Of a DNA stretch of 64,000 bases, positions 59,200 to 64,000 are shown one piece after another. The position numbers were made by a program, and so were the translations under genes. Source of the DNA: Eledone cirrhosa (Eukaryota; Mollusca; Cephalopoda; Octopoda; Eledonidae); NCBI GenBank assembly GCA_964016885.1, contig OZ024742.1, forward strand, positions 361,488,421 through 361,552,420, given 5' to 3'. The notes beneath the pieces were generated by a model. It worked only from the letters and a program-made list of their open reading frames with translations, was not told the DNA's origin and did no database searches. Every line of letters starts with the position of its first letter. The first letter of the stretch is position 1.

Positions 59200-60900
59200 T
59201 CTTAAAATTCAACACTTACGAAATACTATCATATCAAATGGTAACAAATTAAGTTACATTTTGAAGAATAACATCTATTGTTGTCTTAAGTATGTGTGTG
59301 TTGATGATCTCAATCAATGCCCCTGTCTCTCTCTCGCCTTACCCATCTCTCACTATAATAAACAAATGAGAGCCTACATGCTGGCTACCCACCAGTCCTG
59401 GCAGATAGAATAGAGAAAACATTTCATTTAACTTTCATGATAGGATATAAATCTTTGTAACATCCTCTCTTTCAACTTTTCTCTTTACAGCTTATATTGT
59501 TACTATACCACTTCCCCTAATGTCATCCCTTCTTCTACTTTCACATAACATTAAAGTCCATTACAATATCAGTATTGCTTTTGTATCTAGGCTGCTTTTC
59601 TTTTGCTGAAATCTATACTCTTTCATTTCTTGATAATCAGAATTAAAATGTTTTACTAACTTACTATAATTTCATTCACATCTAAGATGCTTTATAGGAA
59701 TATATTTTATCCGTACTTAACTGGCATTTTATTTACCTGAAAATATGAAAAGCAAATTTGACCTCAAACATTTTAAACATTCAACATTGAAAAAGATTTC
59801 CAATCAACACGATTGTTAATTGTTTAAAAAATTGAATTGATCAGGAATTTTCAGATATCATATTAAAATAATCTCTCCTCAAACTCAAATCAATATATGT
59901 CGTGATTTCCTAATTGTAATTTTTATATTTTATTATATTTGAAATTATAATTAACCCACTGGGAATCAAAGCAAAACTTTACATTAAATATCCATGAGAT
60001 TTATGTTTTTACACTCTATTCTCTTTGTTTTGATTATATAACTTGATATATTGCACTGTTGACATATTCTTTGTTTCTGTTAGTATTCTATGTGTATGCA
60101 AATTATACATTATTTTAGTATGGCTTTATAAAGAAATAATTGTTTTGATTTAAATTAAAAAAGAAACAATAACTTCCATGCATACTTATTCTAAATATAG
60201 TTTCAAATATTTAGTTTCCATTTAATACAAATATATTCCTTTCAGAAAATTTTCCATTAACAAAATTTATAAATACTATATTTTTCTCGTTTTGTTTGGT
60301 GCCTAAGTAATAGAATCATAAAAATGTCAATTCTTTAATATTTCATTTCATTTTCATTATGATGCAAGCCACACACAGACAGACACACATACACAAAATA
60401 TTTCAAGTAGAATTGAAAAACATTATGGTATGATGAAACTTAATAATACACCTTTAAATATATAAAAGCTAAACCCATTAATTAACTGCCTGACCTTTTA
60501 TGATTATCTTTAAAATAAAATAACAATTTCTTCTAGAAACAATAGAAAGAATTTAAATGTCATATTTTAATGTTGGCCAATTTCAAATCTGAAGGAAATG
60601 TCAGAAAAAATGATCCTTTTAAAGAATGAAGAATGTATTTTCTAATTAAACAAGATTACCTTTTATACATTTATTTTCCAATTAAGTCAAAATAAGATTT
60701 ACTTAATAAACGATATACAAGAGACAATTTTGGGAACAAAATATTTTTAACAATACATAGTTATAGGAAAACAGCAATTGGTTTTCAGCTAACTATTAAA
60801 AGAATAATATTAAACTAAAACATTAAAACAATAAATAATAGACTATTGGTTAAACTCCATATGATATACACCACACCAATCAACTTCTATATGCAGATCA
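59200..60900. other. AT-rich unique sequence, nothing assigned
   Basis: No repeat family, RNA gene or convincing coding signal is visible in this 1.7-kb stretch. An 85-residue plus-strand frame starts at 59,156 but shows no recognisable domain. Confidence 0.5.
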
Positions 60901-60904
60901 TTGT

Positions 60905-61095
60905 AGTTAGTATCAGTAGAGGGTCGGACACCATGATTTGACGCTTGAGTTACAGCCCTTGCCATTCTGAGTTCAAATCCCGCCAAGGTTAACTTTGCCT
61001 TCCATCCTTATGGGGTCGATAGTATAAAGTACCAGTAATGCACTGGGTAATTGCTGGCCTTGTGCCAAAAGTAGAAACAATTATAGTATATAATA
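60905..61095 (+). mobile_element. Second type of octopus tRNA-derived SINE
   Basis: GAGTTCAAATCCCGCCAAGG (box B-like), AACTTTGCCTTCCATCCTTA, TGGGGTCGATAGTATAAAGT and ACCAGTAATGCACTGGGTAA form the well-known order of the second abundant octopus SINE type. It is unrelated to the module-bearing SINE. The 5' part (box A) is decayed. Confidence 0.8.
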
Positions 61096-61279
61096 CATCT
61101 TGTATGCACTACCTTCCCTTCCATACACATCCTAACGCCCCTCCATTCTCCATGTCCCTACTCCTCTTGTACCTACTATCTCCTAACATTCCACCTAAAT
61201 CCTAACACTCCACACATACCCCTAGATCTACCTCCCAAATACCGACACACCTTCCCCAACCCACGACTCCAGCCAACAT

Positions 61280-61535
61280 TGTAAAATGGTAATGATGGTG
61301 ACACAACAAAGTTTGCCCAGTTCACACTGCAAAGTGTTCATGTGGGTGCCACGACAAAAAGCACCCAGCACATACTGTAAATGTGGTTGGTGTCAAGAAA
61401 TTCATCCAGCTATAGAAACCAAGCAAAAACCAGTTCTGCATGAGTAACTAATGGTAATCTGACCTGGTTTCTCTCACGACAGGGAAACCTGTCTAACCCA
61501 TGTTAGCATGGAAAAATGATGATGAGACAGTATGG
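61280..61535 (+). mobile_element. SINE 3' portion with two modules
   Basis: Two tandem 48-bp modules (about 61,280-61,327 and 61,328-61,375; the second has CATGTGGGTGCCACGACAAA and AGCACCCAGCACATACT). These are followed by GTAAATGTGGTTGGTGTCAA, TTCATCCAGCTATAGAAACC, ACCCATGTTAGCATGGAAAA and ATGATGATGAG. No tRNA-like head is recognisable. The layout matches the right edge of the satellite array (45,924-46,121), making this the best structural reference for it. Confidence 0.88.
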
Positions 61536-61539
61536 CAAG

Positions 61540-62240
61540 TGTTCATAAGTGTGGAAGAGAATTAGTGAAAGTAATAACTATAATTAACTTATTGGATAAC
61601 TAAAAACAAAGCAAATATGAGATACCAATGATTACTGCAGCATTGGTGTTGGTTGTATTAGCAATCTTTTAGAAAACAATATCAATTTCAGGGAATTACT
61701 ACAATCTGAAGATACAATGAATACAATGGTATGTGTTATTAGCTGAATTTTAAGAGGTTTATGTCATTGCTACCAAACTGTGTATAGAACGGTGAATGAT
61801 TGATATATTTACCTGGCAACTGAGCAGAGCAAAAAGAGAGAATGATATCATGGTTGTTCACTGGATTAAATGAAACACCATGAAAGGATACAGTTTAAGA
61901 TTAAATACTTAAAATGATAAAATGAATAGAAAATACTGTTTTGGATCATGTTTGAAACTCTATGTGAGTATTTGTAAAACTGTGGAATTCAGTATTACTT
62001 ACATTAGTTAAAATCAATTATAGTTTCTCCTTTCATAAACGATCTTAGGATGCTATACATCGATGAGGGAGAAGAGGGAAGGAATGAATGTTTTATAAGA
62101 TTGTCCTTCATTCTTTTATATATTGAGCTCAAATCCAGACAGAATACATTTCCAATTCATCTTTCAGGGACTGATAATATAAGTAACAAGGAAATAATTA
62201 GATAGATTCGTCGGAACGTTGGATACAATGTTTTGTGTAT
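61540..62240. other. AT-rich unique sequence, nothing assigned
   Basis: No supported feature. Confidence 0.5.
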
Positions 62241-62246
62241 TTATTT

Positions 62247-62290
62247 TGAGTTCAAATCCCAGCAACCTCAACTTTGCCTTTAACCTCTTC
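62247..62290 (+). mobile_element. Short fragment of the second octopus SINE type
   Basis: GAGTTCAAATCCCAGCAACC followed by TCAACTTTGCCTTTAACC matches the box B and adjacent segment of the SINE at 60,905-61,095. It is cut off at the right by the tail of the minus-strand SINE. Confidence 0.6.
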
Positions 62291-62640
62291 AACATCATCA
62301 TCGTTTTACATCTATTCCCTAAGCTTGCATGGGTTAGACAGGTAGTCATGCTCTAGGCAGACTGCTTAGATGATTCTGCCTTGTTCATATATTCAATTTT
62401 GGCATGGTTGTTTTATCTGGACACCTTTTCTAATGCCACCACATCTTTGTGTATACAGGGTTTGTTTTCTTGTGGTACCACCACTACCACTTGACAGGGT
62501 GGACTATGTGCATTCTGTTGTGGCACAACCTCTTCTATTTTACAGAGAAGGCTGGGTATTTAATTGTTACTTGAGCACTTCCACCTTCCATTGTGGTCTG
62601 AGTATTGAGTACATTTTATTGTGGTATAAATATTACCAAA
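62291..62640 (-). mobile_element. Diverged SINE, minus strand, about four modules
   Basis: On the minus strand the tail is ACCCATGCAAGCTTAGGGAA with AACGATGATGATG, preceded by GATGTGGTGGCATTAGAAAA and GGTGTCCAGAT. Before that come about four degenerate modules (near 62,450-62,630), recognisable by AAGTGGTAGTGGTGGTACCA, GTTGTGCCACAACAGAATGC and CACAATAAAATGTACTCAAT at about 48-bp spacing. It is older than the copies at 49,385 and 57,831. The head is not recognisable. Confidence 0.65.
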
Positions 62641-63077
62641 TTTCAAACTTAACTTGCTTTCATAATTGGCCTGGCTAGGAGGAAAGTGACAGAGAGTATT
62701 GTGGGATGATAGCAGAGGTTGAGATTCCTGTTACTTCTAGGAGGGGTGGGGTAGCTTTAGGTTATGTGGTGTCTGGTGGTATTGTGTGTAGAGTGGGATG
62801 AGTACAGCTTTCCATGCCGGTATAGTTGGACACAGAAGATGGGAGTTCACAGATAGATTTGGCAGTGAATTCTGTAAAAAAAAAATACCATTCTAATACA
62901 AAGATCGATATTTCCTCCATAACTCTTTCTCACTTCCTATCCCCCCCCCCCACCTCTCTTTCTCTCTCTGACAGGAAATGGCTATGTTCAGAATATGGAG
63001 GGGAATAAACTTTGTTTGGGTTAAAATGTCTAAGACACCTTGTATGACACTATAGTGCCTCTATGAATCCATCTGAC

Positions 63078-63167
63078 AGGGTTAGATTGAGACCTTGGGG
63101 GGCCCAGGGCATTTCAGGTTTGGGAGAACTCATACACAAAAAATTAGAATGCACAGCCCCCCCCCCC

Positions 63168-63198
<31 letters not shown>

Positions 63199-63420
63199 AC
63201 ACACACCCACCAATTTTACATATCAAAATTAGTTTGGCGCAAGTAATAGGAATTGAAAAGTTATATATACAGGTATTAAATTAAAAAATTCTAACCATCC
63301 TAAAGCTAAAAAGACACCTGAGGGTACAAATAAATTGCTACAGTTGTCGCTGGTGGGGTTCCTACTGCAGGGGTCCGGGGCAATTGCCCTCCTTTGCCTC
63401 CTATTAAATCCAGCATTGCA
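63078..63420. mobile_element. Possible non-autonomous DNA transposon
   Basis: The left end has CAGGGTTAGATTGAGACCTT followed by GGGGGGCCCAGGGCA. The right end, read on the minus strand, has CAATGCTGGATTTAATAGGA followed by GGGCAATTGCCCC. This GATT/GGATT terminus with a GGGC-rich subterminal region resembles ends of non-autonomous elements, but the inverted repeats are imperfect and I see no target duplication. Confidence 0.35.
63157..63206. repeat. Poly-C followed by (CA)n
   Basis: About 27 consecutive C residues and then about 11 CA units. A C tract of this length is prone to sequencing error. Confidence 0.95.
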
Positions 63421-64000
63421 TTGTAATTAACAATATTATATGGTTAATTGAACATCAACAGTTATGCTATAAATGTAACCACTATATCTCATGATATTAA
63501 CTTGTGCACTAAGAACTGGTATGGAGCTGTACAATAACGAAAGACATGTTAATATTCAATTATCTTTATGTTTATATTTCCAATGTTTATAGCATACATC
63601 ATGACAACTACTACAAAACCCTCAGTAATGTTTGGAGATGTGATTTAATTGTTAAATTAACATTCCATAATTTCCAGTTTCTTATGTTAGTCTTCCTCAC
63701 AGTATTGTTTGTAATGTTGCTGTTGGTACTATTGGTGGTTTTAGTAGAATTGATATGATTTATGGTTCTGGTTTGTACAAATTATTTCTAGTTGATGGTT
63801 ATCTCTATGTACCAGAATGAGCCAATGATAGCTACAACTCATGAATGTATTCAAGATATTCTTTTTAAGTGCACAGTCAGATACATTTATTGATCCCACG
63901 GATATTTCAGTCCAAGTCAAATCATATTCGAAACTTCAAACATTTGCAAGTCCAGTGCAACTCTGTATTGATGAAATGCACATTTAATCTTTAGATTGAG
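63420..64000. other. AT-rich unique sequence, nothing assigned
   Basis: No supported feature up to the end of the window. Confidence 0.5.

Noticed and set aside
59156..59413. 85-residue plus-strand frame
   Set aside because: It starts inside an unclassified repeat and shows no recognisable domain; this length is expected by chance in 18 kb.
60905..61020. tRNA gene from the box B-like GAGTTCAAATCCCGCC
   Set aside because: It belongs to the second octopus SINE type; the sequence beyond it is SINE body, and no acceptor stem is found.
62370..62678. 102-residue plus-strand frame
   Set aside because: It is antisense through a diverged SINE with several modules and mirrors the repeat rather than a gene.

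Overview
The window looks like repeat-dominated intergenic DNA from a cephalopod, most likely an octopus. I base this on AT-rich sequence full of (TA)n and (CA)n tracts, several copies of tRNA-derived SINEs of the octopus type (head with box A-like TGGCTTAGTGGTTAGAGC, body with GGTGTTAGGAAGGGCATCCA, GATGAT-rich tail), one copy of the other common octopus SINE type (GAGTTCAAATCCCGCC ... GGGGTCGATA), and GIY-YIG retroelement fragments. I see no host protein-coding gene, no rRNA or genuine tRNA gene and no prokaryotic feature.

Positions 1 to about 45,968 are one uninterrupted satellite array of a 48-bp monomer, roughly 950 copies, all in one orientation, entering the window already in progress. 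Because 48 bp equals 16 codons, long open frames appear on both strands, but they are by-products of the period. The array has a layered higher-order structure. Landmark variant monomers recur at intervals of about 1.4-1.6 kb on the left and several kb on the right. The last 14.5 kb is a 7,270-bp block duplicated almost perfectly, and the second copy stops at the array edge.

The main result is the origin of this satellite. The array runs directly into the 3' half of a cephalopod SINE (45,969-46,121). The 48-bp monomer is homologous to an internal module of SINEs in the same window that carry one (49,540-49,588), about two (49,850-49,955, 61,280-61,375), three (57,937-58,082) and about four (62,430-62,630) tandem copies of it. 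The 46-kb array can therefore be read as the internal tandem module of one SINE, expanded about a thousand-fold.

From 46 to 64 kb the sequence is unique AT-rich DNA with dispersed repeats. It holds two Penelope-like retroelement insertions with GIY-YIG endonuclease remnants. One is a large inverted-repeat copy at 53,275-55,720 and the other is a compact copy at 47,889-48,848; both sit in (TA)n tracts. There is a LINE 3' end (55,812-56,036, minus) whose last ORF codons and tail are shared with the SINEs, which suggests it is the SINEs' mobilising partner. There are also two foldback or MITE-like palindromes (46,397-46,597 and 56,060-56,262), a tandem duplication of an unclassified repeat split by a later SINE insertion (57,361-59,195), and several microsatellites.
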